Origin: Brevibacterium linens ATCC 9172
GTDB lineage: Bacteria; Actinomycetota; Actinomycetes; Actinomycetales; Brevibacteriaceae
Assembly: GCF_900169165.1 (NCBI RefSeq)
Contig: NZ_FXYY01000022.1
Coordinates: 1 to 54,533, forward strand
DNA length: 54,533 nucleotides
Direction of reading: 5' to 3'
This document shows, one piece after another, positions 35,530 through 42,545 of the stretch. How positions within the stretch are numbered: the stretch's first letter is position 1; the number at the start of each line of letters is the position of its first letter. The translations under genes and the position numbers were made by a program. The notes beneath the pieces are model-generated. The model saw nothing but the letters and a program-made list of their open reading frames with translations. It searched no databases and had not been told where the DNA came from.

Positions 35530-35661
35530 GTGGACAAGATTCTTGCATTCCAGAGCATGGCCGGTGAGACCGAAACCCACGACGGAGCGCGCGTGAGCAC
35601 TGTCAGCGTGATTCCGCCGTGCCCGGGTTGGCCGAGCGCCGTGACGTTCGGAAACTGCTGA
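35530..35661 (+). CDS. lanA: class III lanthipeptide precursor peptide 1
   Basis: A 43-codon gene starting at GTG, behind AGGAGGTGA that overlaps the LanKC stop. The leader MDKILAFQSMAGETETHDGA carries the ILxLQ-type helix motif (ILAFQ) recognised by class III synthetases. The core from about residue 23 is STVSVIPPCPGWPSAVTFGN followed by a final Cys. It has two labionin-type motifs, S-TV-S-VIPP-C and S-AV-T-FGN-C, and every Cys is used. The gene is too short for routine gene calling. A terminator-like hairpin follows 20 bp downstream. The leader has no proline, so how the candidate protease cuts it is open. Confidence 0.9.
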   Translation: MDKILAFQSMAGETETHDGARVSTVSVIPPCPGWPSAVTFGNC

Positions 35662-35681
35662 CGCAGTTTCGCGTCGGAGAT

Positions 35682-35707
35682 GGCGGCCGAAGTGTGCTTC
35701 GGCCGCC
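35682..35707 (+). terminator. partial terminator between precursor 1 and the ABC transporter genes
   Basis: GGCGGCCGAAG-TGTG-CTTCGGCCGCC is a perfect 11-bp stem followed by TCTTCGTGCTT. Such a stem would let more transcript end after the precursor than reach the transporter genes. Confidence 0.75.
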
Positions 35708-35780
35708 TCTTCGTGCTTCCTGACAGGTCGCCGCAGCATCGGCGATTGAGCAACCCGAGAGCGAAAGCGACGGACATGAC

Positions 35781-36515
35781 ATGAACACCGCACCCACTAT
35801 CCATGCCGAGCAGATTGTGAAGCTCCCCAGCGGCAACGCCTCGGCGCAGCAGCTACCGATCCTGCGCGACTGCTCAGTCGACCTCGGCGGCGGCCTGACC
35901 GCCGTCGTCGGCCCGTCCGGCGCGGGAAAGACGTCTCTGCTCTACTGCCTCAGCGGCCTCGATCGCCCCGATCGGGGCCAGGTCTCCATCAACGGTACCG
36001 ACCTCTACGCGATGAGCGACGAGAGGCGCACCCGGTTCCTGCGCCAGACCGCGAGCTTCGTCTTCCAGCAGTACAACCTCATCGGCTACCTCACCGTCGA
36101 GGAGAACGTCCGGCTCCCTCACGCCCTGGCCAAACACCGAGTCGAGGTAGCCGCAGTCGAGGAGATCCTCTCCCGCTTCGGTCTGCTCGAGAAGAGGGCG
36201 GCGAGGGTAAACACCCTCTCCGGGGGCGAGCAGCAGCGAGCCGCCCTGTGCCGGGCGATCCTCATGCGGCCGTCAGTGATCTTCGCTGATGAACCTACCG
36301 GCGCCCTTGACACCGCCAACACCGCCGTCGTGCTGCGGGTCTTGCGCGAACTGGCCACCCAGGAGTGCTCCGTCATCATGGTCACCCACGACGTCGAGTC
36401 CGCGGCTCTGGCCGATCGGATCGTCTTCATGCGCGATGGAACGATCGCCCACGTCACCGGACAGCTCGGCGTCGACGATATCCTCCACACCATGGCGCGC
36501 TTGGGAGGCCGGTAG
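35781..36515 (+). CDS. ABC transporter ATPase (LolD/MacB type), lanthipeptide cluster
   Basis: A 244-residue ATPase with Walker A VGPSGAGKTSLLYCL (about residue 45), FVFQQYNLIGYLTVEENV, signature LSGGEQQRAALCRA, and Walker B VIFADEPTGALD. This is the MacB/LolD-type pattern that pairs with FtsX-like permeases. It is followed one base later by such a permease. Possible roles are immunity (removing peptide from the membrane) or export. Confidence 0.92.
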   Translation: MNTAPTIHAEQIVKLPSGNASAQQLPILRDCSVDLGGGLTAVVGPSGAGKTSLLYCLSGLDRPDRGQVSINGTDLYAMSDERRTRFLRQTASFVFQQYNLIGYLTVEENVRLPHALAKHRVEVAAVEEILSRFGLLEKRAARVNTLSGGEQQRAALCRAILMRPSVIFADEPTGALDTANTAVVLRVLRELATQECSVIMVTHDVESAALADRIVFMRDGTIAHVTGQLGVDDILHTMARLGGR

Positions 36516-36516
36516 T

Positions 36517-37902
36517 ATGTACAGGTACGCTCGCCGTATTCTCCTAGCCGACCTCGGCAGCTGGTGGCCGGCCATCGCCACTGTCGCCGCCGTGACTGCG
36601 CTCGTCGGCCTATGCGCCGCGCAGTTCGCCTGGACCCATGACGACCGCTTCGTCGCCGCCACCCAGGCGCAGGGCCACGCGATCACCGAATTCACCATCG
36701 TCTCCGAGACGATCTACATGCTCGTCGCCGTCCTTGCGTTGTTCTCGCTCACCGTCGTCGGCACCGCGACCGTGGAGTCGACCCGGCGCACTTTCTCCCA
36801 GTGGCGTCTCGTCGGGGCCAGTCCTGGCGACGTGCGCCGCAGCACCTGGGCGCTCGTCGCCACCGCCTCGCTCATCGGGGCAGTGCCCGGCTCCCTCGCG
36901 GGGATCGGCCTGAGCTACGTCGTCGTGCCCGCCTTTAACCAGATGGCCGCCCCTGGCTTCAACGCCCCGGTCTTGCCGCCGTCCATCCTCGCGTGGCTGG
37001 CCTCTCTTGTCCTCGGCGTGGCCACCTGCCTGCTCGGGGCGTTCGGACCGGCGCACCGAGCCTCGCGGACGCAGGCGATCGAGGTCTTCCGCGACATCCC
37101 CGGACGTCACAGGAAAGGGTGGTGGTGGCGAGTCCCGCTGGCGGGGCTCCTGCTGCTGTTTTCCCTCGGCATGGTCGTGACAGCGGCTGCGCTCGGCGCA
37201 CATTCCGCCGGCGTAGCGGTGATGTTCAATCTCGCCCTAAACGCCGGAATTTCGGCCGTGTTCTTCGCCTACATCGTCGGCCCACTCTGCGTCCCTGGGC
37301 TCCTCGCAGGGCTCGGCCACCTTGCGGGCACGTTTGGCAACGTCACCGGCCGACTCGCGGCTCGGGCTGCCGTCGAGAGGGCAGGCACCAGCGCGAACAC
37401 CGTCGCCCCGCTGGCCGCGGGCATCGGCGGGGTCGGCGTCATCCTCACCTCCGTCGAATCTGCGGCGGCCGTGGTCAGGGTTGTCGACAGCTCGGCGGAG
37501 ACCAACCTCGCCGACACCGTGGTGATGGCCGCCCTGATTTCCTTCGTCCTCCTCGTCACTTCCGCCGCCGTCGTCTCGCTGGTCTCGCGCGACCTTGAGC
37601 GAGAGCATTCCCTGCTGCGGATCGCAGGGATGCCGAGCCGGCGCATCACTGGTTGGTATGCCTGGCAGGCACTCCTCCTCTCCCTGACCGCCATCCTGCT
37701 CGCGGCCGTGCCGATTATCGTCACGGTGGCGACGACCGCCATCAGCTCGGCCGCCTACGTCGGCTACCCGATCGTCGCGGTGCCGTGGACGACACTTCTC
37801 CTCGGACTCGTCGTCAGCTGGCTCGTCCTTTTCCTCGTCCAGTGGTGGCCCGCCCGGGCCTCGCTACGCGCTGACGTCGCCGTCGGCCTAAGGTCGGCGT
37901 GA
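36517..37902 (+). CDS. FtsX-like permease of the lanthipeptide cluster
   Basis: A 461-residue membrane protein with about ten hydrophobic helices in two groups, as in FtsX/MacB-type permeases of actinobacteria. The N-terminal helix is followed by a short outside segment with AWTHDDRFVAATQ; later blocks include TVESTRRTFSQWRLVGASPG and SLVSRDLEREHSLLRIAGMP (paired FtsX motifs, one per half). The start is ATG 36517, behind GGGAGG and adjoining the ATPase stop; an in-frame extension lies inside the ATPase gene. With its ATPase it is probably the self-resistance transporter. Confidence 0.88.
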   Translation: MYRYARRILLADLGSWWPAIATVAAVTALVGLCAAQFAWTHDDRFVAATQAQGHAITEFTIVSETIYMLVAVLALFSLTVVGTATVESTRRTFSQWRLVGASPGDVRRSTWALVATASLIGAVPGSLAGIGLSYVVVPAFNQMAAPGFNAPVLPPSILAWLASLVLGVATCLLGAFGPAHRASRTQAIEVFRDIPGRHRKGWWWRVPLAGLLLLFSLGMVVTAAALGAHSAGVAVMFNLALNAGISAVFFAYIVGPLCVPGLLAGLGHLAGTFGNVTGRLAARAAVERAGTSANTVAPLAAGIGGVGVILTSVESAAAVVRVVDSSAETNLADTVVMAALISFVLLVTSAAVVSLVSRDLEREHSLLRIAGMPSRRITGWYAWQALLLSLTAILLAAVPIIVTVATTAISSAAYVGYPIVAVPWTTLLLGLVVSWLVLFLVQWWPARASLRADVAVGLRSA

Positions 37903-37911
37903 GGGACCGGC

Positions 37912-39768
37912 ATGGCGCTATCCGGCTCGGAAATCGCTGAACTCGCCTATGAGGTCGAGCGCAGACGGCTGCAACCCTGGCTCGACGAGCTACGCGAGGT
38001 CAAGGAGACGACGACCGCGGAGGTACTAGGCGCCAGCGACGAAGACCTCAGAGCTCACCTTCGGGTTGGTGATACCGGCGGCCTGGTGGCGCGCTTCCCA
38101 ATGCCCGACCGGAGCTGGCAGGAGATGCCGCTGCCAGCTGTCGTGGCAACCGATCTGGCGGCGTGGGCGCCTGCTGCGGACCACCGGTCCGTGGCCCTGA
38201 TCTCGCGAACTCTCGACGACAACTATTCGCTATCGATTTACACGGCCGGGACGAAAGTCGGAGCATCGTCTGTGACGCACACCGAACGACGAGTCTCTTC
38301 CGGTGTCTGGGCGTTCGGAAAGGGCTTCATCTGGGTACGCAGGGATGCCTCGCAGCGCCCGAGATGCGTCGTCTGCTGGAATCCTGGTGCTGTCAGGACA
38401 TTGTTCGACGAGCCCGAAGCGCGTCGTCGGGTTTTCATCGCGGGAGTCCGAGAAGGCCGGGCGGTCATCGTCAGCCGGGGATCGGGTTCGTCAGCGATCT
38501 TCTTGACAGACGACGCACTCACTAAGACGGTCGAGATTGTGCCTCGATCCGCAGAGGACGACGCCATGGCGCTTCTCGTAGCCGGCGGCCTCGCCGTGCT
38601 CGACCGTCGGGCGCAGACTGTAACGATGCACCTGGCTGAATCGGCGCATGGGATCAAGCTCCCGCCCGACTTTGTAGCGACTGATCTGGGCGAGCAACAC
38701 GGCGAGCTCTACGTGCGCGGGCGGCGCAACCACACAGCAGCAGTCTGGCTCCCGGCTGACGGGCCCGATGCCGTCTGGAGCGCACCCGAGGCAGGGGTAA
38801 TTGAGATTTCTCAGATCTCCGATCGGACGATCGACCTCGCGGTCGCTTCCATGATCCACTCCCCGCAAACAGTGTCGGTCGAGCGCAAGACAGTCCCCTC
38901 GACGAACGCCGCCGCCCTTCCTGGGCTGATCAGCTGGACCGAGTGGGCCGTGGCGGAAGATGGGGTGCGGATTCCTATCACCCTCTGCGGACGGGTCGAC
39001 ACGACCGGCCCATCCCCTGTTCTCACCATGGTCTACGGATGTTACGGTCTTTCCCTCGACGCGATGCACGATCCATATCTGGAGCATCTCATGCGAGCCG
39101 GGATCGTCATCGCCATATGCCATGTCAGGGGCGGGGGCGACTTCGGACCACGTTGGCACGATGCAGCACGGGGATCTACGAAACTGAAGTCGATCACGGA
39201 CTACGAGGCGTGCTTGTCGACGATTACGCAACTCGACATGGCCGATGCGGGGCGTATCGGCGCCCTGGCCTCGAGCGCGGGCGCACTCATCGCCACTAGC
39301 GCCGTCCTGCGGCAGCCCGGACTGGTCTCAGTCCTTCAACTCGTCCACCCTTTCCTGACGCCGGAGCGAATACTCGCCGATACACACGCGCCTTTGGCCG
39401 CAAGCGACTGGATGGAGTTCGGCGACCCGACGAAGAATCGCGCTGGAGTCGAGTCCATCTCGCCACTGGCTATGCTGGAGAGTAGTTCCGCAACCGGAAT
39501 GGCAACGCCTCCGCTCTGGATCCGGGCAGGAAGCCACGACGATCGGGCTCCTCTCAATGAGATCAGGCTTTGGCTCGACGTCTACGCGAACCGACTTCGT
39601 GGTCGACAACCGGATCGGACGTCGGATACAGTGCTGCAGATTGGTGACCATGGACACCGAGGGCATGCCAATGCCGACGACGCCTCCGAGGCAAATGTGG
39701 TCGCCATGGCCTGGCTCAAGCGTGAGCTGCTGGCCGGCCCGAGCTCTCCAACAGCTGTCATCGATTAG
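37912..39768 (+). CDS. prolyl-oligopeptidase-like S9 protease, candidate leader peptidase
   Basis: A 618-residue protein with an N-terminal propeller-like region (to about residue 350) and a C-terminal alpha/beta hydrolase. The nucleophile region reads RIGALASSAGALIATSA (Ser near 453, a variant of G-x-S-x-G-G), the Asp is in AGSHDDRAP (about 543), and the His in GDHGHRGHA (about 579). Prolyl oligopeptidases of the FlaP type are known leader peptidases in class III lanthipeptide clusters. Precursor 2 has a Pro immediately before its core (AAHP-ISTSS), which would suit such an enzyme; precursor 1 does not. Confidence 0.85.
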   Translation: MALSGSEIAELAYEVERRRLQPWLDELREVKETTTAEVLGASDEDLRAHLRVGDTGGLVARFPMPDRSWQEMPLPAVVATDLAAWAPAADHRSVALISRTLDDNYSLSIYTAGTKVGASSVTHTERRVSSGVWAFGKGFIWVRRDASQRPRCVVCWNPGAVRTLFDEPEARRRVFIAGVREGRAVIVSRGSGSSAIFLTDDALTKTVEIVPRSAEDDAMALLVAGGLAVLDRRAQTVTMHLAESAHGIKLPPDFVATDLGEQHGELYVRGRRNHTAAVWLPADGPDAVWSAPEAGVIEISQISDRTIDLAVASMIHSPQTVSVERKTVPSTNAAALPGLISWTEWAVAEDGVRIPITLCGRVDTTGPSPVLTMVYGCYGLSLDAMHDPYLEHLMRAGIVIAICHVRGGGDFGPRWHDAARGSTKLKSITDYEACLSTITQLDMADAGRIGALASSAGALIATSAVLRQPGLVSVLQLVHPFLTPERILADTHAPLAASDWMEFGDPTKNRAGVESISPLAMLESSSATGMATPPLWIRAGSHDDRAPLNEIRLWLDVYANRLRGRQPDRTSDTVLQIGDHGHRGHANADDASEANVVAMAWLKRELLAGPSSPTAVID

Positions 39769-39783
39769 TCGAGCATGGGATGA

Positions 39784-39807
39784 TGAGTTAGGCGCACCAC
39801 TTAGTCA
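39784..39807. promoter_or_regulatory. candidate operator before the epimerase-regulator operon
   Basis: TGAGTTAGGCGCACCACTTA followed by GTCA is an imperfect dyad with a GCACC...TTAG core like the elements at 30234 and 42450. It lies 35 bp before the epimerase start. Confidence 0.45.
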
Positions 39808-39841
39808 TGACAGCCAGAAACGGTCCAGGAGGGCAACGATC

Positions 39842-40786
39842 ATGAACGCAACAATCGGTCAGGTTCCGATGACGGTTGCGGTTGCGGGATCGACGGGCTT
39901 CATCGGCAGCGCCGTTGTTGACGAACTCGTCCGAGTGGGACATCGGGTTCGAGCACTGCGCAGGCACAGTAGCAAGGCAAGCCCTGGGGTCGAAGAGATC
40001 GTCGCGCAGGACGGCGTCGCCGACCTTCGGGCGCTCGACCGGCTCCTCACGGACAGCGATGTCCTCGTTCACGCCGTCAGTTACACGGGCGAGGACGAGG
40101 AGCTCCAGCGAACGACGAACATATCGGGCACGCGCACGCTGTGCGAGCAAGCCGCTGAGCACTCGATCAGGCGCATAGTCCACATCAGTACGGCTGGCGT
40201 CTATGGAACGGCCTTCGCGCCGGGGGTCGATGAGTCAACGCCACCTGTTCCTCGTTCAATGCTGAGCCAGTTCCGCCTGGAGGCAGAGCGGATCGTCATC
40301 GATGCCGGCGGCATCGCACTGCGCCCGCAATTCGTTCTCGGAGCCGGCGACACTTGGGTCCTCAGTCGGCTCAGCGCTCTGATTAGGGCATGCGGTGCTC
40401 AAGGCGTCGCGAGCGGGGCACACGCCTCGGTAATCGGGCGGTCTAGCCTGGCAAGCGTCGTCGGCATTGTCGCCGCGGGGTCTGCTCGGCACCAGATCTA
40501 CAACGTCGGAACTGCGGTTCCGGTGTCGATGGGTGACCTGGTAGAACAGGTTCTCACAGGCACAGGAGAGTTTCGCGAGGCCCCACGTCGAGTCTCCGTC
40601 GACGAAGTCCTGATTGCAGCCGACAAGATTGGTGTCCCGCGGCGCGCGGTCGCCCTGGCACTGGAAGAGTCAGTACTCGACTGTTCGAGATTGTGGACGG
40701 AGTTCCCGGAGACGTCGCGGCCGGCACAGATTCTCTCCGCCAATGACATCGCATGGTATCGCCGGTGGCTCGGCATCACGAACTGA
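39842..40786 (+). CDS. NAD-dependent epimerase/dehydratase family protein
   Basis: A 314-residue short-chain dehydrogenase of the extended type. It has the Rossmann motif VAGSTGFIGSAVVDELV (residues 14-30) and a shifted Tyr region, VHISTAGVYGTA, with a partial Y-x3-K motif. The start is ATG 39842 behind AGGAGGG. It precedes the TetR receptor-like gene by 14 bp and the convergent AvrD gene beyond it. In gamma-butyrolactone loci a reductase of this sort acts on the AfsA product; here a parallel role in making a diffusible signal is an inference from context. Confidence 0.8.
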   Translation: MNATIGQVPMTVAVAGSTGFIGSAVVDELVRVGHRVRALRRHSSKASPGVEEIVAQDGVADLRALDRLLTDSDVLVHAVSYTGEDEELQRTTNISGTRTLCEQAAEHSIRRIVHISTAGVYGTAFAPGVDESTPPVPRSMLSQFRLEAERIVIDAGGIALRPQFVLGAGDTWVLSRLSALIRACGAQGVASGAHASVIGRSSLASVVGIVAAGSARHQIYNVGTAVPVSMGDLVEQVLTGTGEFREAPRRVSVDEVLIAADKIGVPRRAVALALEESVLDCSRLWTEFPETSRPAQILSANDIAWYRRWLGITN

Positions 40787-40800
40787 CAAGAGGAGATCGA

Positions 40801-41481
40801 ATGGTGAAGGCACGACAGACGACACGCCGCACGGCGAGCCAGGACCGCGGGCGCAAGACGCAGTCGCAGATCATCGAAGGAGCGTCCGCAGTCTTCGAGG
40901 AGCAGGAGTACTCGGCGGCGAGTCTCGAGGATATCAAGGAGGCCTCTGGCGTGTCCCAGGGGTCAATGTACTTCCACTTCAAGCGCAAGGAACAGATCGC
41001 TCTAGCGATCATCCAGGAGCAGCACAATCGCATCTACGCCGGCGTGGACCCGGCGATCGCCGACCATGCCGATCCGCTCATCCGTTTAATGGCGATCTCC
41101 AAGATGATCTGTGAGCAACTGCGTACGGACTCCGTCGTGCGCGCGGGCATCAATCTCGCCCTCGGCCAAGGCTCACTGCGGGAAGCCAGCGCGCGCTCGT
41201 ACGCGACCTGGGTCGATGGCGTCGGTCAGCTTTTAGGCAAACTCGACCGGGACGGCATGCTGAACTCGGACATCCCGGTCGACAGGCTAAGTGCTTCGCT
41301 AGTTAGCCATTTCACCGGCGGGAACCTCATGTCCCAGGCGATGACTCAGAGAGCTGACATGACCGACTACATCAGCACCATGTGGAGAGTATTCATCAAC
41401 GCTGCTATCGCCGAGGCACACCGGGAGCGGTACAAAGCGGAGCTCGACTCGATGTTCGGCGGATTCGCTCAGGCGGAGTAG
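40801..41481 (+). CDS. TetR-family regulator resembling gamma-butyrolactone receptors
   Basis: A 226-residue regulator. The DNA-binding part has FEEQEYSAASLEDIKEASGV and SQGSMYFHFKRKEQIA, the pattern of ScbR/ArpA-type receptors (the Y-F-H-F-x-x-K-E block). The C-terminal ligand domain includes ATWVDGVGQLL. It is the last gene of the epimerase operon and overlaps the end of the convergent AvrD gene by 13 bp. It is a good candidate for binding the palindromes of this cluster and releasing them when the AvrD-dependent signal builds up. Confidence 0.85.
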   Translation: MVKARQTTRRTASQDRGRKTQSQIIEGASAVFEEQEYSAASLEDIKEASGVSQGSMYFHFKRKEQIALAIIQEQHNRIYAGVDPAIADHADPLIRLMAISKMICEQLRTDSVVRAGINLALGQGSLREASARSYATWVDGVGQLLGKLDRDGMLNSDIPVDRLSASLVSHFTGGNLMSQAMTQRADMTDYISTMWRVFINAAIAEAHRERYKAELDSMFGGFAQAE

Positions 41482-42383
41482 GCGAGTGATGCGGTACAGG
41501 CGAAGAGGCCGTCGAGCTCGAACTCCATGTCGAACGTTCGGAACCTCGTGTCGCCGCGGGCGAGCGACCTGGAACCGGCGATGCGCGACCGCATGCGCGC
41601 GGGTCCGTCGTGAAATTCGGCCAAGGGATTGAGCGCGAAGTCGGCGCTCCTCATCCAAACGTTAGTTGACACGTCCCGATCGACCCCGTCGAATGAGTAG
41701 ATGAGGATCTGGGCCGCCTGGGCGGAGAGGCGAAGAAAGTCGTCATACCCGAGTGCGAGCTCGTTGCTCGATTCGGCCGCCTTGTGCTCAGAGGTGAGCG
41801 TGCCCTGCGCAGGGTCGAGGCCGACGATTTCCGATTTGATCTCTGTTGCTCGCGCCTCGCTGCACGACGGATTGGACCATCGCTGAACGCCGATCCTCTC
41901 GACGGCCGCGTCAGTCAGCGAAGGAAGCGCAGAAGCGGCCTCGACACCGGTGCTCACCGACATACGTCCGAATCGCATGTTGGTGAGCCGCTTGCCGGAG
42001 CCGATGGCTTCATTCCACTTGACCGGAACGGCTTCGAGGTCGGTCTCCGGCAACGCTCCCGCCCTGATCCGGATCGCGGTCAGGACCGGCGGGCCGGCCG
42101 GATCATCAGTAGGCGCGCCCGCCCGGGAACGGAGACACGTGAGCATGGCGCCGAGCGTCAAACCGTCCAGCGACGAGAGATGCGGAGGCATCGAGCCACC
42201 AGGTTTTTCCGACCAGTTGTCTGGATAGGCCACCGAGCCGATCACATTGCGGCGCTCTGAGGCAGCCAGGCTGTCGACAGCTGAAGAGCCGGCGAGGATC
42301 GTGTGGGTGACCAGTCTGTACCGATGCGACAGGTACCGCTTGGTTGGGTCACCAAGGATGTCGTCGAACGAAGCACGGCTCAC
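41469..42383 (-). CDS. AvrD-family (hot-dog) protein, probable signal biosynthesis enzyme
   Basis: A 304-residue protein. The start is GTG 42383 behind GAGGGGAGGAG; an ATG 21 codons earlier has no ribosome binding site. The N-terminal text (ASFDDILGDPTKRYLSHRYR, VIGSVAYPDNWSEK, PHLSSLDGLTLGAML) matches the pattern I know from AvrD proteins, which in Pseudomonas syringae make syringolides, and which are distant relatives of the A-factor synthase AfsA. The C-terminal half (FDMEFELDGLFACTASLAYS) is a second hot-dog-like repeat. Its partner genes next door are the expected ones for a butyrolactone-like signal. Confidence 0.75.
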   Translation of the reverse strand: MSRASFDDILGDPTKRYLSHRYRLVTHTILAGSSAVDSLAASERRNVIGSVAYPDNWSEKPGGSMPPHLSSLDGLTLGAMLTCLRSRAGAPTDDPAGPPVLTAIRIRAGALPETDLEAVPVKWNEAIGSGKRLTNMRFGRMSVSTGVEAASALPSLTDAAVERIGVQRWSNPSCSEARATEIKSEIVGLDPAQGTLTSEHKAAESSNELALGYDDFLRLSAQAAQILIYSFDGVDRDVSTNVWMRSADFALNPLAEFHDGPARMRSRIAGSRSLARGDTRFRTFDMEFELDGLFACTASLAYSA

Positions 42384-42449
42384 GACTCCTCCCCTCTGCG
42401 GATTCGCAGCGCCAGCGGGTGCTGGCCAGGTCACGCGAAGCCGCAATCT

Positions 42450-42481
42450 CTAGATTAACTAAGGTGCCCATGTTAGTCTAG
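42450..42481. promoter_or_regulatory. 32-bp imperfect palindrome between AvrD and LanKC module 2
   Basis: CTAGATTAACTAAGG and CCCATGTTAGTCTAG flank TG; 11 of 15 positions pair. It lies between divergent genes, 66 bp from the AvrD start and 64 bp from LanKC 2. Length and placement suit the autoregulatory element (ARE) bound by butyrolactone receptors. Confidence 0.65.
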
Positions 42482-42545
42482 CTGAACCTCTCGGTGGCTC
42501 GAGCAGTGAGGGCTTCCATGCAATGGCGCAGGTTATAGGAGGGCA

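Noticed and set aside
41469..42383. Calling this gene AfsA
   Set aside because: The N-terminal text fits AvrD better than AfsA, though both are hot-dog proteins in related chemistry.
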